Assembly (NCBI RefSeq): GCF_000283155.1
Contig: NW_004454217.1
Coordinates: 5,683,237 to 5,747,236, forward strand
DNA length: 64,000 nucleotides
Direction of reading: 5' to 3'
From: Ceratotherium simum simum
Lineage: Eukaryota; Chordata; Mammalia; Perissodactyla; Rhinocerotidae
The translations under genes and the position numbers were made by a program. Below are positions 1 through 64,000 of the stretch, piece by piece. Each line of letters starts with the position of its first letter. The stretch's first letter is position 1. The notes below the pieces were generated by a model. It made no database searches and was not told the origin of the DNA. It saw only the letters and a list, made by a program, of their open reading frames with translations.

Positions 1-185
1 CAGGTCGAGGCAGAGTAGGGACTCAGCAGCGCGGGGCGCGGTAGTCGGGGGAGAGCAGGGGCGGGCCGGCGCGGGAGCGGGGCGGGAGGGCAGGCCAAGG
101 GGCGGGGAGAGGGGCGCGGGCCGCACTCCGGGGCTGTCCGGGGCGCCCGCCCGGCCGCAGGAGCCCGCGCTCAGGCTCGCCGACC
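1..185 (+). promoter_or_regulatory. LHCGR: LHCGR proximal promoter and 5' UTR (GC-rich, TATA-less)
   Basis: Very GC- and CpG-rich sequence just upstream of the LHCGR start codon, with no TATA box in view. Three GC boxes (GGGGCGGG) lie at 58-65, 79-86 and 99-107, which is -128/-121, -107/-100 and -87/-79 relative to the ATG. Known human and rat LHCGR promoters are TATA-less and driven by Sp1/Sp3 at GC boxes near -120 and -79, so positions and sequence agree. An imperfect AGGTCG/AGGCAG direct repeat at 2-13 could correspond to the orphan-receptor (EAR2/COUP-TF/TR4) half-site repeat described near -174 in human; this is a weaker inference. The transcription start cannot be placed from sequence alone. 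Confidence 0.8.
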
Positions 186-54702
<54,517 letters not shown>

Positions 54703-54992
54703 CTGTTACATCAGTAACCACATTGTTGAATTGTACTTAAATATGTAAACAATTAGCTGTACCAGTAATTTTAACAAAGAGTTGATTTTAGGAAATTATT
54801 TATTCTTAGGCACACTGGGCAAAAAGAAACCTCTAGCTAGCTCAGAGTGTGGTCCATGACCATTGCCCGTCTAAAAACTATCCTTTGTCATCTAAAAACT
54901 TTGTACATGATGACATACAATGCAGAAGTTGAGAGTGTTTAGAAAATTTATAGTAATTTTGACAGAGTAATTTTATGTCTGTTGAATATAGT

Positions 54993-54998
54993 ATTAAA
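54993..54998 (+). terminator. LHCGR: Proximal polyadenylation signal ATTAAA
   Basis: ATTAAA about 290 nt after the stop, followed by a T/GT-rich downstream region (55020-55065). Use of this site would give a short 3' UTR lacking the hAT insertion. Confidence 0.55.
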
Positions 54999-55156
54999 AA
55001 AGTGAGACAGTATTTTGCATGTCTTTGATTTTTTTTCTCATTTCATCTTTGTAGTAATTTTTATTGCATTTTACAAAAGTGTTAGTCCATAACAGATTTG
55101 AAATTTAAAATAACTGGTCCTTTTCCTCAGATAGTTTGAGAAACATATTCTAGAGA

Positions 55157-55341
55157 TGCACTGTCCAATCTGGTAGCATTTAGCCACATGTAGCTAAATT
55201 AAAATTAAAAATGTAGTTTCTAAGTTGCACTAGCCACATTTCAAGTGCTCAACAGCCACACATGACCAGTGGTTATCAAAATGGACAGTACAGATATAGA
55301 ACATTTTCATCATCACAGAAAGTTCTATTTGATAGTGCTGT
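55157..55341 (+). mobile_element. MER3-like hAT element inside the 3' UTR
   Basis: Starts TGCACTGTCCAATC and ends GATAGTGCTGT; inner blocks GCACTAGCCACATTTCAAGTG and CATCACAGAAAGTTCTATTT are typical. An exact 8-bp duplication TCTAGAGA (55149-55156 and 55342-55349) flanks it, as expected for hAT. Family name is from memory. Confidence 0.85.
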
Positions 55342-55601
55342 TCTAGAGACTTTTATCTATCCCTTGTCTAGGTCCTACTATTTAAAATTTAATGTAAGGT
55401 AAGCAACTATAGGCACATTTCAGCCTATTTTCTTGGTTCAGTGTTTAATGTCTAAAGAGCAATGAAACATTAAATAGTAGATTATAAACTCCTTGTGGGT
55501 AGAAACCTTGTCTCAGTTTTGTTTCCCTGTCTTCTAGCTCAGGATCTTAGCAATGGTATACAACAAATGTGCTGAATTACACTGAAGTTATGAAATCTAT
55601 A

Positions 55602-55607
55602 AATAAA
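55602..55607 (+). terminator. LHCGR: Distal polyadenylation signal AATAAA
   Basis: Canonical AATAAA 900 nt after the stop, followed by a T-rich region (55611-55624). Best candidate for the main LHCGR mRNA end. A second AATAAA at 55823-55828 is a further option. Confidence 0.65.
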
Positions 55608-55829
55608 AAAATTTTTTTCCTTTAGGGCCCTATCTATTTAAAAGAAAATATCTGAATATTTAAAAATATTTAACTTTCATCATTCCTATCCTTTGGAGAG
55701 TATAGAAAAATATATCCAATATTTGCTAGAAAGCATTTTTTTTATCAGAACCGACTCCTACAGGACAATGAAATTATGGTTTTAATTGCAGTGTTTTTTT
55801 GTATGCTCCTTTGGCTTTTTAAAATAAAT

Positions 55830-56060
55830 TTTATTGAAAGCTTATTATATGCCAAACATTTTGATAAGTATTTTATATAATTTAACCCATTTAATCTTCA
55901 TAGAACTATGATACAGATATTATTATTCACATTTTATAGTAGAGGAAAAACTATGACAATTTGCCCAAGTTCTCAAAACTAAGAAAAGATTCAACTAATA
56001 AGATTCAAATTCAAAGTTCTCATTCAGGACCCCAGCATCTTAACCACTGTGTTTTACTGC
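55830..56060 (-). repeat. MIR SINE
   Basis: TTATTGAAAGCTTATTATATGCC, TTAACCCATTTAATCTTC, TTTGCCCAAGTTCTCAA, CAGGACCCCAGCATCTTAAC in antisense order. Confidence 0.8.
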
Positions 56061-56107
56061 TCCCCATATTGGTAAACCATAGTCATCCAAAGGTTTAAAA
56101 TTTGCTC

Positions 56108-56830
56108 AAAGTTCCTTAAATTTTCCCCAACATTTTATTGTGAATATTTCAAACGTACAGAAAAGTTGAAAGAATTGTATAGTGCACACCCACATGCTTA
56201 GATTCAACATTTTACTATATTGGTTTCATTACATATCTATATAATTATCTATCCAGTATTATCTATCCATCCATCATTCCTCATGCATTTTAAAGTAAGT
56301 TTCAGATATCAGTACTCATGAACCCTAAACACTTCAGCATGTTTATCATTAAACAAGGTTCAATATTTGTTTACATTTTTAGGAAAAATTTACAAATAGT
56401 GAAATGGGAAAATCCTAAGCATATCATTTAACGAGTTTTGAGAAATGCATACACCCACATGACCCAAAAGCTCTATGAAGATATAGAATACTATCACCCT
56501 CGGGAAGTTCCCTCAAGTCCCTTCCTAGTTAATCTCTCACCCCCACACTGCAGAGGTAGCAATGATTCTGATTTTTTCTCCATAGATTAGTTTTGCCTGT
56601 TCTAGAACTTCATATACGTGGAATCATACATTACATACTCTTTTGTGTAAGGCTTGTCTGACTCAACACAATATTTTTGCTATTCATCCATGCTGTTGCT
56701 TGAATCAGTAGTTCATTCCTTTTCAATGCTGAGTAGTATTCCATTATATGAATATAACACTGTTTTCCATTTTCCTATCAAAGGATATCTGTGCTATTTC
56801 CATTTTTAGCTTTTCTTTGACATTTTACTA
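56108..56830 (-). repeat. Antisense L1 3'-region remnant
   Basis: TTTTATTGTGAATATTTCAAAC, TACAGAAAAGTTGAAAGAATTG, TTCAGATATCAGTACTCATG, CATGCTGTTGCTTGAATCAGTAG, GAGTAGTATTCCATTATATG. Similar composition to 30100-31250. Confidence 0.65.
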
Positions 56831-57399
56831 AATATATAGTCAGAACTATGCTCTCTATACATTTAGTCTGCTTTCAATCTTTACACCATTGTACCAAGTG
56901 ATTCAAAATGGATTATAAGAGATTATAAACTTTACAAAATGTCTCTTCTCTGTAATGTGTTTTCCACATTTCTTACTTTTCTACTCCATAACTAGTTACT
57001 TGTCTTTACTCAGATGCAGTCCTCTCTCATAAGCTAGTGTTCTAGAATCTGTCTCAGTGATATGAGAGAATACTAATTAGTCATATTGCTATATACATAT
57101 ACAATAAACTTTTTGATTTATACATAAATCCCAGAACCAAATCAACTAAGTAAGCAAAAAAGCAGAAAGTAAAACACAAGAAAAAATAAAATACATCCTT
57201 GTGGAGAAACTTTACTTAAACTACGTACTCTTAAATATTGTTTGAGCACACGGTACTTGTACACATATTCTGAAAATAACTTTTATGGCCTTTTCTACAA
57301 ATATTGATCTTTATTTTCCACATTATAATTTCAGTATTAATATATAGAGTCATAGTTTACTATCTCCCTCATTCTCATATCCTTTCATCCACTAGGACC

Positions 57400-58200
57400 T
57401 ACCAGTTATTCCTTTGAACTGTCTTCCACATCAGTACTTTATTTCACATTTCTCCTGCCACAGGCCATTTCCCTTTACCTCTGGAGTACTACCATATCTC
57501 TCTCATTTTAATTCATATCCAATCTTTTTCATGTCCACACTCTCATACCCATCACCACTGATTAATCTTCCTAAAATTCTAGTTCATCTTATTACATACC
57601 CACCAAAAAGCCTCAGCAGTTCATCAGTACCTATGAATTTAAGTTTTAGCTCCTAGCCTAACATTCAAAGAGATCCAGAATCCATCCTCAAATATGCTCA
57701 CTTGATCTCCTATTTTTCTACGTGAAACAAATTGTTCCATTTACTCTTCCCTAGCCATGCCCTATCCATCTCCATTCTGGCACCCCTGTCACTCTTACCA
57801 CCTGGAACACCTTCTTCCTGACCTGTCCTCCTTCTGCATCCTTTAAGACTCCGGTTATAAATGTATCTTCTTTATCAAGCTCTCCTTAATCCACCCCATC
57901 CCTAAATCACTATAGTCAAGACATCTACTTTACCTGAAATAAAGCAGGGCATAAATAATAAATATGTAACCCACAATGGTTTCTCTCTTTGGACTTCTTC
58001 AGCACTTGTCATCTGTATCACTCATTTATCTTTTATTCTACACTCCTGGGTATTATTAATTATCTTTACATGTATATCTCTTATTTCACCTGTTATAAAT
58101 TTCTTTAGTTATACACTCATCTCTTTTACTTCTTTGTTTTTCCCTATATCTGTCATAGAGTCTTGCACATAGTAGGTGATTATTAATTTTTTTAACTGAT
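57400..58200 (+). repeat. L2 LINE, forward orientation
   Basis: GCCATGCCCTATCCATCTCC, CCACCTGGAACACCTTCTTC, CCTTTAAGACTCCGGTTATA, CAAGCTCTCCTTAATCCACC, TTGCACATAGTAGGTGATTA in the order of L2 3' sequence. Opposite in orientation to most L2 copies here. Confidence 0.75.
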
Positions 58201-59419
58201 TCACTTTTATAACTGAAATATAAAACAATCCTTATTAAGAAGCATTTCCCTTATGAGATGGTCTCATAGAAAGCATGTGTATTCTTAATCTGTATAATCT
58301 CTCATACATATTCATAAAAACATCAAATGCTCAAGAAATTTATATTTCTATCTTGTATTTTTTTTTAACCATGTTTGATATTATCTCTGGTAGGTTGCAA
58401 AATGACTAAAAATGGTTAATCAATCTGGAGTAACTCATCTAAACTTACAAAATATTTTTAAAAGATATTTTGTCCTACTATAATATTTACTGTAGAGGCC
58501 CTGGTTTTAGTTTCGTCAAAAATATATTAAGTCCACATGTAAATAAAGAATCTTTATGTCACTAAGATTTCGATAAATGTGTTCATAATTGGAAATAATC
58601 TTTTCTTCGAATATTTTTATTAATATCGAGTTTCTTCCTAAGAGTTATTACCATGGGCCTCCTATTTAGCTTTATAGTTATTAATCACGAAGTTCCCACT
58701 TGACATAGTTTATTTACATGAAAAACAGCATAATATTAAGTGAGTCAAAAGAAAATCCCCCACTAAATTCCCCTGCTCACCACCCTAATTAACTGTTGCT
58801 ATTCATTCTAAAGTTATTAGTTTTCCTACACAGCTTAAATAACTGAAACTGAGTGCCTCAGCCAGAATTGGAGTCTAATTGCCCTATAGAGTCTGAGCCG
58901 TACAGATGATTATTTACACACATTATAACACATTGATTAAAATAGGTAAAGAAGGTATTCCAGGCCAGGTCAGTTGGTCAGTCCTAAGAGACTAACTGTG
59001 CAAACTGAGCGAGTTCTTAGCCTACAGGGAGAGGTGGGAAGTACATAAGGAAGCACTGTAGGATGCGAGCACCACGAAAAGTTTCAATTAGGAATTACGA
59101 TACACTATACTTTCACAAATTTTGTTTAACACAGCAAACTGTAACCTCTATAATAGAGATACTTTCTCCACCTATAAAAGAGTATGGGATGACATTTGCC
59201 AGGTATTGTATTTATAAGAACTTAGAACCTACTTTATGATATTTTGTTATAATATGCAACAAGAAATGTTTAGCTTGGACATGATGAAGAGGTTTCTGAG
59301 AGTAAAAGTAATATCATATCAAAGCCACGTCTTGGATAAATGCCACCTACTTATAGGGCTTAAAGAATAATTTCCTCTTTTAAAATTGATTAAGATTTGT
59401 CTTGCTCTTTCTTTAGCAC

Positions 59420-59680
59420 ATGGGTTAAAAATATTTTTTTAACTATGAGTCATGACCCATCAGTGGGTAGTGAAATCAAAAAAGATTTTTAAAGCAACAG
59501 AACAGAATCAAATAGAAAATATAAGAGGCCATCATGTGCTAAAGACAAGCATGATTTTCTGAAACTTTTGTTTTCATTTGTGTTATGTGTGTATGTACAT
59601 GCAAACGTATACTGGTTGTTAAAGTATATTTCTTAGTGTGGATCCTGCCTAAAAAATTTTGAAAACCACTCGTTTAGACA
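59420..59680 (-). mobile_element. hAT-like DNA transposon fragment
   Basis: GAGTCATGACCCATCAGTGGG and GAAAACCACTCGTTTAG at the ends. Related in sequence to the fragment at 46240-46510 but inverted. Confidence 0.6.
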
Positions 59681-61754
59681 ACTTCCCAAGAACTAGGATT
59701 TTTTTCTAGTATTATTTGAGACTAATAAAAGGGCACCAGGTCCAAAATAATTTGGGGAATCTCTTAATTCTCTCTGCAGTCACCACCAAAACTATCATCA
59801 TTTATATTAGCATGCAAGGATAATTACATGAGCTTTGTTTTATTTTGTGGCAAGCCTACTTTTAAACTGATTTTTTTTTTTTTTTGCGTCTTTAAAAGAT
59901 GAGGGGCATGGGGGCATGCAGAGACACAAATGGGACTACTGTGACTTTTTTCTCTAATGATAAAATGATGGTCCACATAAATAAAGAGGATCAATATAAT
60001 AATAATATTTGTAATATTCCATTTAAAAAAATCACTGAAGCAAAATTAGATTTTAAAATTCACAGTGGAAAAGAAGAAAGGAATTTTAGAAACACCTATT
60101 ATGGCCTCTCCCAAACACTTAAATCAACACATTAACCTCTAATTCCCAAGCGAATGCACTTTGTCAATAAATTCAGCTCTTAATTTGCAATACAGCTTGC
60201 CTAAGACAAAGATAGAGTGACTAGGTGAGCATGGGAGGAAGAAAGCAGGAAGAAGACTAGATAGCATACTCCTCAGCCCTGGAGGGGGTGCATTTCAGGG
60301 ATAGACACAAAGAAAAAGTGTCCTCTTTTTGCCTTCCATGTAGAAAAGATGGACATTTCACAGTACGCAACATCTATGAAGAGAACTCATAGTTTCTGCA
60401 AGTTCTCAAGAACTAAAGAAGGATCTAGAGTGGAGTGGTGGTAGGGAAAAGGACAATCACTCTGAGGAATCAAATCATGCAGCTGCCAACTTCAGGCCAA
60501 AGACAGTAGCCCACACATGTTGTCCAAGGCTCAGAAGAGATTTATGCAGATTTCAAAAAGATCTACAAGTAGCTGAGGCCCTTAGGTAGGAGAGAACAAG
60601 TGTTGGAATAAATTAAACTTTCCAAGTAGGGTTGCCTTCAAAATAGAAATGAGGAATTCACCCTGTGACCAACCAGACCCAGGTATCTAATTCTTATGGA
60701 GATTTCACAGACCATAACCCACTTATCCTAGCATTGCTTTTTGTGTGAGACTTACTGTCCTGGAGAACACCATTCAGGGCTGAAACTAGAAATCCTAGAC
60801 TTAGAAACCATGTATACACCACCCATTAAGAGAAGGAGAATGATGGGGAACACGTTCCTTTGAAGGATTTGATCTACAAGGAAGAGAGTATTATGAAATA
60901 GTTATTGGGATATTAATTTACTTTGTTTTTATTGCTGCAGGAAAATGAGAGCTATTTGTGTTTTACATTTTGTTTTCTCTCCTCGATTTTAAGACAGTTA
61001 TCCAGGTCTTCTTGTCTCAAATGAGATTGCCTGACCAAAGCAGAAGGTTTCTGAAGAGAACATCTCTTCTTGACTTTTGTTTTAGAAAGCCTTAACTCAA
61101 TGAGGAGATTCCCTGGTATGGAAAAGAAAGAGAGATAGTGTCTTTGAAAAGGAGAGTTTGCAATGGGGTCTTCCACTGTAAGAAAAATAGAAAAAACAGG
61201 CAGAGAGGAAAAACCCACCATGACTAGGAAGAAGACAGAAGTCTGAAGTTTCAATAACCCAACTCACTTACAATTCCCCAGGGAGATAGCAAGATACACG
61301 ATGAATGGCCTGGCAACATGATAAGCCCAGAGAGGCTGATCCTTAGCTCCAGGGATCCTGGATTTCCATGTTCAAGTGTAGTATAAGCTCAGCAGAGGCA
61401 CCTACCTCCCATCCGGGCTTGTACAATCAGCATATCGCTAGTGACCAGAGACCCAGAGAAGCCTTCTTGAATATCCCGCTATTTGCAAGACTCTCTGGGA
61501 TCTTTTGTAACATGTTTTGGTGAGAGGTGGGAGCAACACCAGCCCCAATCTAATAAGTGATACTGACTTTATCATGAAGGGGAATTGAATCAAAATTTAA
61601 ATCAGACTCCAAGATTAAAGAAATGTGACATATCTTCATGGTCCACCACAACTGATGTAGCTATGCTTTGTAATGGTATAGATAATGAGGAGTTAAAAAA
61701 AAAAAAGAAACCTGTTAAAACAGTAAACAAAAGAAATATAAAATTGTGTATTTG

Positions 61755-61905
61755 TATCTGCATCTGAATTATAATTTTATTAACTACCATACAGTGAACT
61801 AAAAATTTGAGCAGCTCTGTGCTGAACTATATTTAAAATAAAAATAAGTTTCACAATATGTAATATAGTCCCACTGATGTTTATGATGTATTGAGCTCAT
61901 AAGTT
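61755..61905 (-). other. GTF2A1L: GTF2A1L 3' UTR (predicted)
   Basis: Sequence after the GTF2A1L stop codon on the - strand. An AATAAA signal (TTTATT on +) lies at 61776-61781, about 125 nt past the stop, with a T/GT-rich region downstream (61705-61740). The end is inferred. Confidence 0.65.
61776..61781 (-). terminator. GTF2A1L: Polyadenylation signal AATAAA (GTF2A1L)
   Basis: AATAAA on the - strand about 125 nt downstream of the GTF2A1L stop, followed by TTCTTTTGTTTACTG-type downstream sequence. Confidence 0.65.
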
Positions 61906-62013
61906 TTACCACTCTGCATCACCAATGGCTTTTGCAAATACATAGTCTTTCCCTCCAAAACACATAACACCATCTTTCAAATAGAATTTCCATTTGTTCT
62001 TGCTTCGATGAAT
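61906..62013 (-). CDS. GTF2A1L: GTF2A1L terminal coding exon (TFIIA alpha/beta-like C-terminus)
   Basis: 108 nt on the - strand: 35 codons and TAA (stop at 61906-61908), preceded by a CTCCCTCCAG acceptor ending at 62014. The peptide runs IHRSKNKWKFYLKD, then GVMCFGGKDYVFAKAI, then GDAEW, which is the conserved C-terminal beta-barrel of TFIIA alpha/beta. The CFGGxDYVFAK wording marks the germ-cell paralogue ALF (GTF2A1L) rather than GTF2A1. It binds TBP with the gamma subunit and supports transcription in testis and oocytes. The location fits: in human, GTF2A1L and STON1-GTF2A1L adjoin LHCGR in opposite orientation. Earlier exons are not in the window. Confidence 0.95.
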   Translation of the reverse strand: MHRSKNKWKFYLKDGVMCFGGKDYVFAKAIGDAEW

Positions 62014-62129
62014 CTGGAGGGAGAAAAATAGTCCAAATTAGTTAATTTTACAAGTTAAAAGATCATTTACATTTCTTTGCATATCACATGGGATTATTCC
62101 GACCCTAAATGGAGTTATTTAAAAATAAG

Positions 62130-62720
62130 ACTTCCTCAAGATAGTTTATTCATTCATTAAGCAAATATTTGAGTTCCTATGTGTCAGATATTGTTTTAGA
62201 CACTAGAGATATATCAGTTTAAAAAAAGCAAAATATATATAATTTTTATAAAAAACAGGAAAAAAATTCCTGTCTTTGAAGAGTTTACATTTTAGTAAGG
62301 ATGAGGGCAACATAAAGCTAATAAGTATGTAAATTATATAGAATATTAAAAGGTGATAAATGGTATGAAAAATAGAGCAGGAAAAGGAAGATCACAAACA
62401 CAGAGGTGGAGTTGTAATTTTAAATAGAAGAGTCAGGATGGGCCTGACTTATGAGGTAACATTTGAGCAAAGACTTGAAGAAGGCTGAGAGATAACACCA
62501 GGAAGATACTGTCTAGAAAGCATTCCAGGCAAAGGGAACAGAAGTGCAAAATTCCTGAGGAGGGGCATGCCTGGATTTTTCAAGAACACCAAAGAGTTCA
62601 GTATGTCTGCAAAGGAATAAACAGAGAGGATGTAGTTAATATTATCAGGAATGAAAAAAGCAATGTTTCATTTTGAAGAAGAAAGTCATAATAAAGCACA
62701 ATAAAGCACTGAGCAAGGTC
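62130..62720 (-). repeat. L2 LINE, long antisense copy
   Basis: TATTCATTCATTAAGCAAATATTTG, GTGTCAGATATTGTTTTAGAC, AATTTTAAATAGAAGAGTCAGG, GTAACATTTGAGCAAAGACTTG, GCATTCCAGGCAAAGGGAAC. Confidence 0.85.
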
Positions 62721-63289
62721 AGAAGATACAGCTTATAATCTATGAGATTCTATTGGCTGTTCTTTGGATTCAGTAAATCAGCCTAGATACAGACAAAATA
62801 AAAACTAGGAAATCCTAGTACCTTAAGAGGTAAGAAATCATAAAATCATTGTTACTTCTGGGTAAACCACAAGTAACTATTTAAAAACCTTAGAAATGTA
62901 TGATCTGAAATCAAGGGTAAAAATTAAAATAGTTGTTGACTGCAAATGGTCAAATCAAGGAAGAGAAGCCTGTGACTAGTATTCAGATGCATTTTGTGAA
63001 GCATAAGAAAATACAAGGATAAACCCCCTATTTGTGTGTGGGGAAAAAAAGTCCTAATAATAGAAAATTTCTTCTCTGATTTTGTCTCCCAAATTTTCAT
63101 TTGCATGTATCTTAAAGACTCTGGGAACACAACACTGACAACAGAACCCTGAACACAGCATAGGTGATAAAAAAAATCTGACCAGAATTACAACAGCAGC
63201 AGCAACAACAACTCATCCTAGTAGCTTTCTCAAGCTTTATCATACATTTAAAAAATACATTTATCATATCATATTTAAAAAAAGTATGA

Positions 63290-63905
63290 CTACATTTATT
63301 CCAGAAATGCAACATTGGTTCAATATTAGGAATTTATTAATATAAAAACTATATTACTAGACCTAAGGAAACAAATCATATAATCATCTCCAATGATGGT
63401 GAAAAAGTATTTGATAAAACTCCTGCATTTTAGTATCTATTTCTCAAAATAAGAAAGACTACATCTTACACATACATACACACACACACACACTCCTCTA
63501 CCTTAGCCCAAAAGCTGCGACTGAGTACTTAGTAAAGAAAACCCTAAAAGTATTCTAAAGTCAGGACATAGACAAGGATGCCCCCTATGATCCAACTTTT
63601 CACTCTAGAGGTACTAGCCAACGCAATTAGACAAGAAGAAAGAAGTAGAGATATAAAAATTAGAAAGGATGAAATAAATTTGCAGATGCAATGATTGCAT
63701 GTCTGAAAAACCTAAGATAATCAATGAAAAAAATGACTATATAAGAATTGAAAATTTGTATCAGAATTCAAAATTGACACAAAATTAATATACAGAAATT
63801 TATAGCCTTCATTGTATACAAGCAACAGTTAGAAGATATAGAGAAAGAGCCCATTTACCACAGCAACAAAAGAGACAAATAGCTAGGAATAAATTTTAAA
63901 AATAC
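63290..63905 (+). mobile_element. Old L1 ORF2 fragment (reverse transcriptase part)
   Basis: Reads as a decayed LINE-1 ORF2: TTTATTCCAGAAATGCAACA, TTGGTTCAATATTAGGAA, CATCTCCAATGATGGTGAAAAAG, GACAAGGATGCCCCCT, GCAATTAGACAAGAAGAAAG, AATTTGCAGATGCAATGAT, AGCTAGGAATAAATTTTAAA. Frames are broken by stops and indels; not functional. A (CA)n run interrupts it at 63470-63493. Confidence 0.8.
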
Positions 63906-64000
63906 TTGATCTACTGGTACCATTCAACACACTCTCCTCTTTGAAATATTTCCCTCACTTGGCTTCTAGAACACTTGTGGTTTTCCACCTAACTTTATGG

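Larger units (their letters stand above)
54703..55630 (+). other. LHCGR: LHCGR 3' UTR (predicted)
   Basis: From the stop codon to the distal AATAAA at 55602 plus a short cleavage margin. AT-rich, with ATTTA motifs near 54796. Contains a hAT insertion (55157-55341). The end is inferred from polyadenylation signals; length near 0.9 kb is compatible with the human transcript. Confidence 0.7.
55631..61755. other. Intergenic region between LHCGR and GTF2A1L 3' ends
   Basis: About 6.1 kb, AT-rich. Holds a MIR (55830-56060), antisense L1 remnant (56108-56830), forward L2 (57400-58200), a hAT-like fragment (59420-59680) and a poly-T tract (59873-59885). The rest, including 58210-59410 and 59890-61750, shows no gene, exon or RNA gene I can support. 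Confidence 0.8.
62014..64000 (-). other. GTF2A1L: GTF2A1L last intron (partial)
   Basis: Runs off the window. Contains an antisense (relative to +) L2 at 62130-62720 and an old L1 ORF2 segment at about 63290-63905, with a (CA)n tract at 63470-63493. The exon before the last, expected to encode an acidic NVIVCQYDK-type end, is not seen here. Confidence 0.85.

Noticed and set aside
60952..61254. 100-residue - strand open frame near the GTF2A1L 3' end
   Set aside because: It lies beyond the predicted polyadenylation site, has no homology I recognise and no clear splice acceptor. It could only matter as an alternative GTF2A1L end, which cDNA would show.
63290..63905. Possible reverse-transcriptase gene
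   Set aside because: It is an old L1 ORF2 remnant with several stops, indels and a CA repeat inside it.
62014..64000. Further GTF2A1L exons
   Set aside because: I looked on the - strand for the exon preceding the last (CQYDK-type end with a GT donor) and did not find it before the window ends.

Overview
This window is nuclear DNA from a placental mammal, almost certainly an odd-toed ungulate (Perissodactyla) and most likely an equid. Five tRNA-derived SINEs of the ERE (equine repetitive element) type lie in the introns. They begin with a GGCCGGCCC-like head, carry A/B-box tRNA-like sequence, and several are flanked by clear target-site duplications. Horse, donkey, zebra, rhinoceros and tapir cannot be separated from sequence reading alone.

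The main gene is LHCGR, the luteinizing hormone/choriogonadotropin receptor, complete on the + strand. Eleven coding exons run from the ATG at 186 to the TAA at 54700-54702. Joined, they give 2100 nt and a 699-residue receptor with no frameshift or premature stop: signal peptide, leucine-rich-repeat ectodomain (exons 1-9), hinge (exons 9-11) and a seven-helix membrane domain in exon 11. All ten introns obey GT-AG and all are phase 2. The first bases of the window are a GC-rich, TATA-less proximal promoter with three GC boxes.

The introns are ordinary mammalian intron DNA filled with L1, L2, MIR, hAT and mariner-like transposon remnants, one MaLR-type LTR, SINEs and microsatellites. Intron 8 also holds an unusual degenerate minisatellite with a unit of about 40 bp (43311-43800).

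Downstream of LHCGR is about 6 kb of AT-rich, repeat-bearing intergenic DNA. Then comes the terminal coding exon of GTF2A1L (ALF, the germ-cell TFIIA alpha/beta-like factor) on the - strand at 61906-62013, so the two genes converge tail to tail. The rest of the window is GTF2A1L intron with an L2 and an old L1 ORF2 fragment.

I found no operon, CRISPR, phage or novel multi-gene system. The observations most worth checking are the minisatellite, the inverted ERE pair in intron 6, the hAT insertion inside the 3' UTR with an intact 8-bp duplication, the extra N-glycosylation sequon at Asn50, the cysteine-rich C-terminus, and the convergent LHCGR/GTF2A1L arrangement.
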